Shown here one piece after another: positions 1 through 6,865 of a stretch of 35,712 nucleotides of DNA. Source of the stretch: JBNJEL01 sp051745835. Lineage in GTDB: Bacteria; Bacillota; Halanaerobiia; Halobacteroidales; Acetohalobiaceae. Under the pieces are notes generated by a model. The model was given only the letters and a program-made list of their open reading frames with translations. It was not told the origin of the DNA and did not search any database. A program made the translations under genes and the position numbers. Positions within the stretch are counted from its first letter, which is position 1; each line of letters starts with the position of its first letter. The stretch lies in NCBI GenBank assembly GCA_051745835.1, contig JBNJEL010000005.1, forward strand, positions 1 to 35,712. The letters are read 5' to 3'.

Positions 1-168
1 GATTTAATTGTTGATACTCTAACTGATCAGTTACCAGAGATTACAGGCGGTAGATTAATCATTGATGATGATGTTATAAGTAGCGCTGATAAACTAGAAG
101 AGATTATTGTAGATCGTAGAGCAGGATTAGGATTAAGTACTACTAGCAAGCAAAGCTACTCTGCCTAA
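1..168 (+). CDS. cooS: C-terminal end of probable anaerobic carbon-monoxide dehydrogenase catalytic subunit (partial)
   Basis: An open frame runs from base 1 to a TAA at 166-168, giving the last 55 residues of a protein that starts outside the window. The tail has an ITGGRLIIDDD stretch followed by a helix ending in DRRAGLGL. This resembles the C-terminal end of Ni-Fe CO dehydrogenases (CooS), where a short strand and an acidic turn precede a final amphipathic helix. No metal ligands lie in this fragment, so the call rests on weak tail similarity and on context. The next two genes, 17 bp downstream, are a CooF-like ferredoxin and an FAD/NAD oxidoreductase, the usual cooS-cooF-FNOR order. It could be another redox enzyme subunit. 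Confidence 0.55.
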   Translation, partial: DLIVDTLTDQLPEITGGRLIIDDDVISSADKLEEIIVDRRAGLGLSTTSKQSYSA

Positions 169-185
169 TAGAAAGGAGAGAGATT

Positions 186-638
186 ATGGAGCGGATCTAT
201 ATTGATCGTGATCGTTGTGAAGCCTGTCAAAATTGTGTCTTAGCCTGTATGGCGCAGCAGGCAGGAGTTGAGATAGCTGATTTAGATGTTACAGATATTA
301 CTCACCAGAGTGCTAATCAGATTGAACAGCAGAATAGAGGAGCAGCTAACTATCCGCTCTTCTGTCGACACTGTGATCAGCCGGATTGTGTAGCAGCCTG
401 TATGTCACAAGCCTTAACTAAAGATGAAGAGAGTGGCATAGTTGCACTTGATCAAGATAAGTGTGCTGGCTGTTGGATGTGTGTAATGAGCTGTCCGTAC
501 GGCTTAGTCTTTAAAGATCGAGTTAATGAGGTAGCCTTTAAGTGTGATCTCTGTCAAGAGCAGGAGAGCTATGCTTGTATCGATTCCTGTCCAACAGGAG
601 CGATTAGAGTAATTAAGGTTGAGGAGGGGAGTGCATAA
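186..638 (+). CDS. cooF: CooF-like 4Fe-4S electron-transfer protein
   Basis: A 150-residue ferredoxin-type protein that would carry electrons between a catalytic subunit and a partner reductase. Four cysteine groups are visible: C11-C14-C17-C21, then CRHCDQPDCVAAC, CAGCWMCVMSC and CDLC...CIDSC. These can hold four [4Fe-4S] clusters in the pattern of CooF/HycB/DmsB-like polyferredoxins. There is no signal peptide or membrane segment, so it is cytoplasmic. The ATG follows a GAAAGGAG ribosome site. The stop codon overlaps the next start as TAATG, which indicates translational coupling to the flavoprotein downstream. CooF is preferred over generic DmsB-like proteins because of the neighbours. Confidence 0.75.
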   Translation: MERIYIDRDRCEACQNCVLACMAQQAGVEIADLDVTDITHQSANQIEQQNRGAANYPLFCRHCDQPDCVAACMSQALTKDEESGIVALDQDKCAGCWMCVMSCPYGLVFKDRVNEVAFKCDLCQEQESYACIDSCPTGAIRVIKVEEGSA

Positions 639-1900
639 TGGATTATCTAATTATTGGAGCAAGTGCCGCAGGATTAAGTGCAGCGAAGAGATTAAGGAAG
701 TTAAATCCTCAGGCAGAGATTAAGGTCATCTCTAAAGATGATCGTATCTATTCCCGTTGTATGTTACACCACTTAATTAGTGGTCAGCGAGAGGTAGAGG
801 AGCTAAAGTTTGTGGGAGATGACTTCTTTAGTAAGTATGAGATTGACTGGCTGAAGGGGGTAACAGTAACTAAGGTTAATCCGCAGCAACAAACTGTAGA
901 GACTAATATTGATCGGGAGTTAAGTTATGATCATCTTCTAATTGCTACCGGAGCTAGTTCATTCTTCCCTCCTATCGATAATCTCGACTGCGCTCAAGAA
1001 GTAGTAGGACTGCGTAATTTAGAAGATGCCATAGCTATTAAGGAGTTAGCAGATGAGATTGAGCATGCTGTCATTATTGGTGCAGGTTTGGTAGGAATTG
1101 ATGCAGCAGTAGGTTTAAATGAATTGGGGGTTGAGGTAACGATTGTAGAGATGGCAGATCATATCTTACCTCAGCAATTAGACCAGACAGCAGCTCAAAG
1201 ATATAGAGATAGATTTAGTGCAGCAGGAATAAAAATTATGACTAATTCTGCAGCTAGTGAAGTAGTAGTTAATGAAAGAGATAGTGTGCAAGGTTTGAAA
1301 CTGCAAGATGGTAGAGAGGTGGAGACAGATTTAGTAGTAGTGGCAGCAGGGATTAAGCCTAATGTAGACTTAGTAACTAATAGTGAGTTAGAGATTGAGC
1401 ACGGAATAGTAGTTAATCAGTTCCAGGAGACTAATTTAGATCAGATCTATGCTGCGGGAGATGTTAGTCAGTCCCGCGAAGAGTTTAGCCAGGAACTTAC
1501 CCTAACTCCCATCTGGCCGCTAGCAGTTAAGCAGGGTCAGACAGCTGCCTGTAATATGTCAGGCATTAAGAGGAGTATGAATGATAACTTTGCTCAGCAG
1601 AATTCGATGCAGTTTATGGACTTAGCAACAATTACTTATGGTTTAATAGAAGTAGATAGCGAGGAGTATGAAGTTAAGGTTAAGAAGAGTAAAGATAAGT
1701 ATCAGAAGTTAATTCTACAGGATAATAAATTACAGGGTGCCATCTTACAAGGTACCATAGATAATGCAGGCGTCTATGGGAAGTTGATTCAAGAAGGAAT
1801 AGATTTAACTGACAAGCAGGATCGGTTATTTAATCTATCTTATGCTGACTTCTTTCAACAGTTAGAAGATGGTAACTTTAGTTATGAAGCTGTAATTTAG
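638..1900 (+). CDS. NAD(P)/FAD-dependent oxidoreductase (CODH-associated FNOR type)
   Basis: A 420-residue pyridine-nucleotide-disulfide oxidoreductase-like flavoprotein. The N-terminal FAD Rossmann motif is IIGASAAGLSAA near residue 5. A second dinucleotide fold begins with VIIGAGLVGIDAA near residue 145. A YAAGDV motif near residue 272 contacts FAD. The protein resembles NADH oxidase/nitrite reductase small flavoproteins; no CxxxxC disulfide motif is seen. Its start overlaps the ferredoxin stop by one base, so the two are made together. In the cooS-cooF-FNOR arrangement known from acetogens and Carboxydothermus, it is thought to pass electrons from CO oxidation to NAD(P)+. That role here is inferred from context. 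A strong terminator follows the TAG stop. Confidence 0.8.
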   Translation: MDYLIIGASAAGLSAAKRLRKLNPQAEIKVISKDDRIYSRCMLHHLISGQREVEELKFVGDDFFSKYEIDWLKGVTVTKVNPQQQTVETNIDRELSYDHLLIATGASSFFPPIDNLDCAQEVVGLRNLEDAIAIKELADEIEHAVIIGAGLVGIDAAVGLNELGVEVTIVEMADHILPQQLDQTAAQRYRDRFSAAGIKIMTNSAASEVVVNERDSVQGLKLQDGREVETDLVVVAAGIKPNVDLVTNSELEIEHGIVVNQFQETNLDQIYAAGDVSQSREEFSQELTLTPIWPLAVKQGQTAACNMSGIKRSMNDNFAQQNSMQFMDLATITYGLIEVDSEEYEVKVKKSKDKYQKLILQDNKLQGAILQGTIDNAGVYGKLIQEGIDLTDKQDRLFNLSYADFFQQLEDGNFSYEAVI

Positions 1901-1904
1901 AGTG

Positions 1905-1940
1905 ATAGGTTCTGGATCTCCAGAACCTATTTTTTATTTT
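1905..1940 (+). terminator. Rho-independent terminator after the CODH-type cluster
   Basis: A perfect 12-bp stem (1905-1916 pairing with 1919-1930) is followed by a T-rich run at 1931-1940. It ends the operon of the ferredoxin and flavoprotein genes. Confidence 0.93.
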
Positions 1941-1980
1941 ATAGTTTAGTTAGAGAATTAAAATTACAATTTACCACTTA

Positions 1981-2023
1981 TGTGAGTATAGTCACAGAAA
2001 TAAGGTGTTAATTAGTCTATAAT
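1981..2023 (+). promoter_or_regulatory. FNR/CRP/HcpR-type operator and promoter of hcp
   Basis: The palindrome TGTGA-N6-TCACA lies at 1981-1996 with its centre at 1988.5. A perfect -10 box TATAAT is at 2018-2023, which predicts a start near 2030. The operator centre then sits at about -41.5, the classic class II activator position for CRP/FNR-family regulators. No good -35 hexamer is present, as expected for an activator-dependent promoter. HcpR, a CRP/FNR-family regulator of hcp in several anaerobes, uses a closely similar sequence. The regulator itself is not in this window. Confidence 0.75.
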
Positions 2024-2125
2024 TAAAGATAGCTGATATAATTAAAGGAAACATGACTTTTTTATGCAACATTTAACATAAGGCAGTTAAGAAGTAAAAA
2101 ATATCTAAGAGGAGAGTGATACTAA

Positions 2126-3778
2126 ATGTCAATGTTCTGTTATCAATGTCAGGAAACAGCTAAGAATGAGGGCTGTACAGTACGCGGAGTCTGTGGTAAG
2201 CAGGAGAAGACAGCTAATCTGCAGGATCTATTAATCTACTTACTTAAAGGTATCTCCATCTATAGCACTAAAGCTAAAGAGTTAGGTGCTGAAACTCCAG
2301 AGGTTGATCGATTCATTAATCATGCTCTATTTGCTACAATTACTAATGCTAATTTTGATAATAATGACTTTATTGAGTTAATCGAAGAAGCTTTAGAATT
2401 ACGAGCTAAGACAAAGCAGAAAGCAGAGGAAGCAGGAGCTGAATTTGATGAGTCCACTCTATTTGGTGGTGCAGTCTGGAGCGGCAGTACAGAGGATGAG
2501 TTTGTAGCTAAGTCGCAAGAGGTTGGCGTTCTAGATACAGAAGATGAAGATGTTAGATCATTACGTGAGATGATTACTTATGGCTTAAAAGGTATGGCTG
2601 CTTATACTCAGCATGCTGCTCATTTAGATTATGAAGACCAAGAAATTTATGACTTCATTCAGCGTGCTTTAGGAGCTGTGACTGATGATAATAAGTCTGT
2701 TGATGAGTTAGTTAATCTTACTCTCGAGACAGGTGAGTATGGAGTAAATGCTATGGCGCTGTTAGATGAAGCTAATACAGAGACTTACGGTCATCCTGAG
2801 ATTACCGAGGTCAATATCGGTACTAGAGATAATCCTGCTATCTTAATTAGTGGACACGACTTAAAGGATATGGAAGAGCTCTTAGAACAGACTGCAGGGA
2901 CAGGCGTTGACGTTTATACTCACTCTGAGATGTTACCAGCTAATTACTATCCTGCTTTTAAGAAGTATGATCACTTTGTAGGTAATTATGGTAATTCATG
3001 GTGGAAGCAAAAAGAGGAGTTTGAATCATTTAATGGTCCAATTCTCTTTACTACTAACTGTATTGTGCCGCCTCGTGATGATGCTTCTTATAAGGACAAA
3101 ATCTTTACTACTGGTTCAGCAGGTTTAGATGAAGCAACTCATATTGCAGCGGATGAGAATGGTCATAAGGACTTTACACCAGTTATAGAAGCAGCTAAAG
3201 ATTCTCAGCCACCAGAGGAGATTGAAGAGGGTAGTATAGTTGGCGGCTTTGCTCATAATCAGGTCTTAGATTTAGCTGATAAAGTAGTAGAAGCAGTAAA
3301 GAATGGAGACATTAGTGAGTTTTTTGTGATGGCTGGCTGTGATGGACGCATGAAGAGCAGAGAGTACTATATTGAGTTTGCTGAAGAGCTACCGGAAGAT
3401 ACAGTAATCTTAACAGCAGGCTGTGCTAAGTATAGATATAATAAGTTAGATCTAGGTGATATTGGCGGTATTCCTCGGGTCTTAGATGCTGGACAATGTA
3501 ATGACTCCTACTCTCTAGCTGTAATTGCAATGAAACTTCAAGAAGCATTTGATTTAGATGATATTAATGAGCTGCCGATTTCTTATAATATAGCGTGGTA
3601 TGAGCAGAAGGCAGTAATAGTCTTATTAGCATTACTATCATTAGGAGTTAAGGATATTAAGTTAGGACCTACATTACCTGGCTTTTTATCTGATAATGTA
3701 GCTAATGTTTTAGTTGATAAATTTGGAATCTCCGGGATTAGTGATGTTGAAGATGATATGGAGAACTTTTTAGGCTAA
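2126..3778 (+). CDS. hcp: Hybrid cluster protein (hydroxylamine / NO reductase)
   Basis: A 550-residue cytoplasmic iron-sulfur-oxygen protein of full family length. The N-terminal cluster motif is Cx2Cx8Cx5C at C5, C8, C17 and C23, typical of the Hcp class of strict anaerobes. Further hybrid-cluster ligand regions are visible as NCIVPP, GCDGR, GCAKYRYN and GQCNDSYS. Hcp reduces hydroxylamine in vitro and is associated with nitric-oxide detoxification. The ATG follows a GAGGAGAG ribosome site. The gene stands alone between two terminators and has its own operator-promoter 130 bp upstream. No Hcr reductase gene is adjacent, so the electron donor is unknown. Confidence 0.95.
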   Translation: MSMFCYQCQETAKNEGCTVRGVCGKQEKTANLQDLLIYLLKGISIYSTKAKELGAETPEVDRFINHALFATITNANFDNNDFIELIEEALELRAKTKQKAEEAGAEFDESTLFGGAVWSGSTEDEFVAKSQEVGVLDTEDEDVRSLREMITYGLKGMAAYTQHAAHLDYEDQEIYDFIQRALGAVTDDNKSVDELVNLTLETGEYGVNAMALLDEANTETYGHPEITEVNIGTRDNPAILISGHDLKDMEELLEQTAGTGVDVYTHSEMLPANYYPAFKKYDHFVGNYGNSWWKQKEEFESFNGPILFTTNCIVPPRDDASYKDKIFTTGSAGLDEATHIAADENGHKDFTPVIEAAKDSQPPEEIEEGSIVGGFAHNQVLDLADKVVEAVKNGDISEFFVMAGCDGRMKSREYYIEFAEELPEDTVILTAGCAKYRYNKLDLGDIGGIPRVLDAGQCNDSYSLAVIAMKLQEAFDLDDINELPISYNIAWYEQKAVIVLLALLSLGVKDIKLGPTLPGFLSDNVANVLVDKFGISGISDVEDDMENFLG

Positions 3779-3810
3779 TTAATTACTAATTAAATTACTG
3801 TTAGATTAAA

Positions 3811-3840
3811 GGGACAGGTCTTTGCACCTGTCTCTTGTTT
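3811..3840 (+). terminator. Rho-independent terminator after hcp
   Basis: A 9-bp stem with one G-T pair (3811-3819 with 3826-3834) and a 6-base loop is followed by a T-rich run. Confidence 0.85.
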
Positions 3841-3844
3841 TATC

Positions 3845-3912
3845 TAAGATAGCCAAGAAAATTCCATCCTAATCTTTAATTTGATTAGGATGGAGATGAA
3901 TTGGCTATCTTA
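3845..3912. repeat. Nested inverted repeat at the left edge of the tnpB element
   Basis: Two perfect stems are nested. The outer 12-bp arms are 3845-3856 and 3901-3912; the inner 11-bp arms are 3864-3874 and 3883-3893 around an 8-base loop. The structure begins 5 bp beyond the stop codon of the minus-strand RHH gene. It could be a terminator for that gene, a second hcp terminator (the + side has a short T-run), or the left-end hairpin of the IS200/IS605-type element. The sequence alone does not decide. Confidence 0.7.
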
Positions 3913-3916
3913 ATTT

Positions 3917-4087
3917 TTAGTCAATCTGGAAATTAAAATTCTCTTTGTACTTTTGGTATAAATCCTCAATTGCTTCATCAAACAATTTAGATTTAGGGAT
4001 ATTGGTTGCTTGATGTAATTTTTCTAATTTCTCATTAACTTCATTTTTTAAACTAGTTCCTACTTTAGTTCTGTTTTTTAAAGCCAT
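3917..4087 (-). CDS. Ribbon-helix-helix (CopG/Arc-like) small DNA-binding protein
   Basis: A 56-residue protein starting MALKNRTKVGTSL and ending NFNFQID. The basic N-terminal strand (TKVGTSL), then a helix (KNEVNEKLEKLHQATN), a turn (IPKSK) and a second helix (LFDEAIEDLYQKYKEN) give the ribbon-helix-helix fold. Its ATG has a strong TGGAGGTG ribosome site 7-8 bp upstream. It is divergent to tnpB, and the two promoters overlap completely. Small RHH genes next to tnpB are plausible autoregulators of the element. That function is inferred from fold and position. No toxin partner is adjacent, so an antitoxin role is less likely. Confidence 0.82.
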   Translation of the reverse strand: MALKNRTKVGTSLKNEVNEKLEKLHQATNIPKSKLFDEAIEDLYQKYKENFNFQID

Positions 4088-4105
4088 ATTAACACCTCCA
4101 AATTT

Positions 4106-4157
4106 AGTATATCATTTCTAGAATAAACTTGCAAGTTCTAGTAGTGTATGATATAAT
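4106..4157. promoter_or_regulatory. Divergent promoters sharing one palindromic -35 box
   Basis: TTGCAA at 4129-4134 is its own reverse complement. Rightward, it is followed after exactly 17 bp by TATAAT (4152-4157) for tnpB. Leftward, it is followed after exactly 17 bp by TATACT (complement of 4106-4111) for the RHH gene. The core is embedded in a 12-bp palindrome at 4126-4137, flanked by CTAGAA/TTCTAG (4119-4124, 4136-4141) and TATATCAT/ATGATATA (4108-4115, 4148-4155). Polymerase could occupy only one side at a time. A dimeric RHH repressor bound at the dyad would block both. Confidence 0.78.
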
Positions 4158-4186
4158 AAAATTAGTTTGAAAGAAGGTGTAAAGAT

Positions 4187-5473
4187 ATGAAATTGTCATT
4201 TAAGTTCAAGCCTAATTTTAGTCATAAACAATTAGAAATAGTTAGAGAATTAAGTTGGCATTGTTCAAAGCTCTATAATACAGTTAACTATCAAATTAAA
4301 AATAATGAAGATATTAAACCTGTCTATACTCGATTAGAGAATAGATTTAAGGACAATTGGCATACTGATTACCTTCACAGCCATAATAGACAACAACTAT
4401 TTAAACAATTAGCTCAAGATTGGAAAAGTTACTTTAACTCGATAGAGGATTATAATAGTAGTCCTAACAAATATCAAGGTCAGCCTAAACCACCTAATTT
4501 TAAGTATTTAGACAATAATCCAAGTGAAATAATTTTTACTAATCTAGCTACTAGAGTTAGAGAGGACACTCTTCTTTTGTCCTTATCTAAGGAGATTAAA
4601 AACAAATATCAGGTGGACAGTCTTAAATTTCAGTTACCTCCAGTAATTGAAAGCCTGGTTAATTTAAATAATCTCTGCACGTCTAAAGGACGTTCCGTAA
4701 AAAACAATCTTCAACAGATAAGGGTAAAAAGAGATAACCTCTCTGATGATTGGTATTTAATCATTATTCATAAAGTAAATGAAAAAGAAAATGCTTCAGG
4801 AGATAATGTAATGGCTATAGATTTAGGTTTGGATAATTTAGCGACTGTTACTTTAAAAGATAATCCTGAAAGCTATATCATTGATGGGAAAGTAATTAAA
4901 TCAGAAAATAGATACTATAATAAAAGAATTTCTAAACTGCAAAAAATTAGAATGAGGCAAGTAGGTAGTAAGCAATTCAAAGATACCAAACAAATTGGAA
5001 GCCTGAGATTAAAAAGAAGAAACTTTGTTGCTGATTACCTTCATAAAGCTAGTAGAAAGGTGATTAAATTAGCAACTAAAAATAATGTAAATGCTATAGT
5101 AATTGGTGATATAGCAGGCATTAAGCAAAACAATTCAAACAATAAACACTTTGTAGCAATTCCTATCCAAAGATTTAAAGATTTAATAGAATATAAAGCT
5201 AAATTAGAAGGAATTAAAGTTGTCTTTGTTAATGAAGCCTATACATCAGGTTGCTCTGCAATAGATGAAGAAAAATTAAATAAAGCTGACTATGATAAGT
5301 CTAGACGAATTAAACGAGGACTTTTCAAAACTGGTAATAAAATAATCAACTCTGATGTAAATGGTAGTCTAAATATAATGAGAAAGTATCTTAAAAATGG
5401 TACTCCCGAAATGGTAAAACAGATTAGGGATATAGGAGTTGTGGACACTCCTGAAAGATTAAGGGTATCCTAA
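4187..5473 (+). CDS. tnpB: IS200/IS605-family TnpB (RNA-guided nuclease-like), variant without a zinc ribbon
   Basis: A 428-residue TnpB/OrfB protein. The N-terminal helical domain (about 1-200) precedes a RuvC-like domain with AIDLGLDN (D212), IVIGDIAG (307-308) and SDVNGSLNI (D390). The usual RuvC-II glutamate is a glycine here (G307 before D308). An acidic residue, E350, occurs in VNEAYTS where most relatives have proline, and it may be a relocated catalytic Glu. The four-Cys zinc ribbon is missing: only one Cys remains after TSG, and RRIKRGLFKT fills the region. TnpB proteins cut DNA guided by an RNA from the element's right end, helping to keep copies. Whether this variant still cuts is unknown. 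The ATG follows AGAAGGTG. Confidence 0.9.
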   Translation: MKLSFKFKPNFSHKQLEIVRELSWHCSKLYNTVNYQIKNNEDIKPVYTRLENRFKDNWHTDYLHSHNRQQLFKQLAQDWKSYFNSIEDYNSSPNKYQGQPKPPNFKYLDNNPSEIIFTNLATRVREDTLLLSLSKEIKNKYQVDSLKFQLPPVIESLVNLNNLCTSKGRSVKNNLQQIRVKRDNLSDDWYLIIIHKVNEKENASGDNVMAIDLGLDNLATVTLKDNPESYIIDGKVIKSENRYYNKRISKLQKIRMRQVGSKQFKDTKQIGSLRLKRRNFVADYLHKASRKVIKLATKNNVNAIVIGDIAGIKQNNSNNKHFVAIPIQRFKDLIEYKAKLEGIKVVFVNEAYTSGCSAIDEEKLNKADYDKSRRIKRGLFKTGNKIINSDVNGSLNIMRKYLKNGTPEMVKQIRDIGVVDTPERLRVS

Positions 5474-5603
5474 GTTTTAGGAGGAAACTTAAAAACCAAA
5501 CATCTTTCAAACTAACCTAGTAATATAGATTGAAATTAAATCTATATGAAGTAGTTAGAAGCCACCTCCAAATCTTATTTTGGATTTGGGGGTGGAGGTT
5601 CAC
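5474..5603 (+). ncRNA. Putative omega-RNA region and right end of the tnpB element
   Basis: The 130 bp after tnpB hold a 9-bp hairpin (5523-5531 with 5539-5547) and a 13-bp hairpin (5562-5574 with 5583-5595, one G-T pair). An AGGTTCAC terminus ends near 5603. A right-end hairpin followed by TTCAC is the normal IS200/IS605 signature. In characterised TnpB systems, the guide RNA scaffold spans the tnpB 3' end and the right end, with the guide starting just beyond it. Here the guide would begin at about 5604. No transcript boundary is visible. Confidence 0.6.
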
Positions 5604-5735
5604 TGTAAGTAATATATTAAAATAGGGGTAGAAACTTGCTTAATTCTTTGATAAAATATTATTAGTCGAGAATAAAATTAATTTTCATAAAGTGAAATTA
5701 CTTACAAACAGAATACTTTAATGGAGGGATTAGCT

Positions 5736-6725
5736 ATGGAGAAGATTAAAGCTGGAATTGTCGGTTATGGTAACTTAGGTAAAGGTGTCCAAGCTGCAAT
5801 TAAAGAGAATGAAGATGTAGAGTTAGTAGGAATCTTTACGCGGCGACCGGCGGATTCGTTAGATGTTAATGAGCCGGGAGTGGAGGTCGTCAATGTTGAT
5901 GATGCTAAAGATTATCAAGATCAGATAGATGTAATGTTACTCTGTGGTGGTTCAGCTACTGACTTACCGGTACAGGGACCACAGTTTGCTGAGATGTTTA
6001 ATACAGTAGATAGTTTTGATACTCACGCTAATATTCCAGAGTATTATGCAGAGATGAATCAGATAGCAGAAGAGAATGGGAATGTTAGTGCAATTAGTAT
6101 CGGTTGGGATCCAGGACTATTCTCTATGAATCGAATGTTAGCAGGAGCTATCTTGCCGCAAGGTGAAGGTTATACTTTCTGGGGTCGTGGTGTTAGCCAA
6201 GGTCACTCTGATGCTGTGCGTAGAATTGATGGCGTTAAAGATGCAGTACAGTATACAATCCCAATTGAAGATGCTATTGATCAGGTAAGAAGTGGGGCTG
6301 AACCTGATTTAAGTACTAAAGAGAAGCATCTGCGTGACTGTTATGTAGTAGCTGAAGAAGGTGCTGACCAGGATAGAATCGAAGAAGAGATTAAGACTAT
6401 GCCGAATTACTTTGAAGATTATAAGACTACGGTTAACTTCGTAAGTGAAGAGGAGTTAGCTGAAAACCACTCCCAGATGCCGCACGGAGGATTTGTACTA
6501 CGTAGTGCTAAGACTGGGGAAGAGAAAGAAAATAATCAAATTATTGAGTTCTCTCTTAACTTAGATAGTAACCCAGAATTTACTGCTAGTGTATTAGTAG
6601 CTTATGCTCGAGCAGTACATCGTCTCAATAATGAAGGAGACAGTGGAGCTAAGACTGTCTTTGATATTCCACTAGCTTACTTAAGCAGCAAATCACCAGC
6701 TGAATTAAGAAAAGAGTTACTTTAA
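5736..6725 (+). CDS. ddh: meso-Diaminopimelate dehydrogenase
   Basis: A 329-residue NADPH-dependent enzyme that aminates tetrahydrodipicolinate to meso-diaminopimelate in one step for lysine and peptidoglycan. It has an N-terminal Rossmann motif (GYGNLGKGVQ), the CGGSATDLPVQGP segment, DSFDTHANIPEYY and SIGWDPGLFSMNR, all hallmarks of Ddh. The start at 5736 is preferred over an in-frame ATG at 5721 because GGAGGG lies 7 bp before it. The 5721 ATG has no ribosome site and would add MEGLA. The length fits the family (about 320-330). The gene is monocistronic with a strong terminator. Confidence 0.95.
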   Translation: MEKIKAGIVGYGNLGKGVQAAIKENEDVELVGIFTRRPADSLDVNEPGVEVVNVDDAKDYQDQIDVMLLCGGSATDLPVQGPQFAEMFNTVDSFDTHANIPEYYAEMNQIAEENGNVSAISIGWDPGLFSMNRMLAGAILPQGEGYTFWGRGVSQGHSDAVRRIDGVKDAVQYTIPIEDAIDQVRSGAEPDLSTKEKHLRDCYVVAEEGADQDRIEEEIKTMPNYFEDYKTTVNFVSEEELAENHSQMPHGGFVLRSAKTGEEKENNQIIEFSLNLDSNPEFTASVLVAYARAVHRLNNEGDSGAKTVFDIPLAYLSSKSPAELRKELL

Positions 6726-6752
6726 GTTAACTAATAATTAGATAAGATAACT

Positions 6753-6785
6753 AGTAAGCGGGAGATTATTCCCGCTTACTTTTAT
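6753..6785 (+). terminator. Rho-independent terminator after ddh
   Basis: A perfect 11-bp GC-containing stem (6753-6763 with 6770-6780), a 6-base loop and a T-rich tail. Confidence 0.92.
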
Positions 6786-6865
6786 TTATTATCATTATCC
6801 CAATTACCTATTCATAAGTATTTATGTAATTAAGCAAGGATGATTACTTAAAAAGGGGTGGGATA

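Larger units (their letters stand above)
3845..5603 (+). mobile_element. TnpA-less IS200/IS605-type (IS1341-like) element with an RHH gene and tnpB
   Basis: The proposed element runs from the nested hairpin on the left to the TTCAC-type right end after a strong hairpin. It carries a minus-strand ribbon-helix-helix gene and a plus-strand tnpB, but no Y1 transposase (tnpA). It would therefore depend on a TnpA elsewhere for movement. It sits between hcp and ddh, each with its own signals, so neither is interrupted. The right boundary is supported by the hairpin and the TTCAC end. The left boundary is a guess, since it could lie anywhere between 3840 and 4100. Confidence 0.55.
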
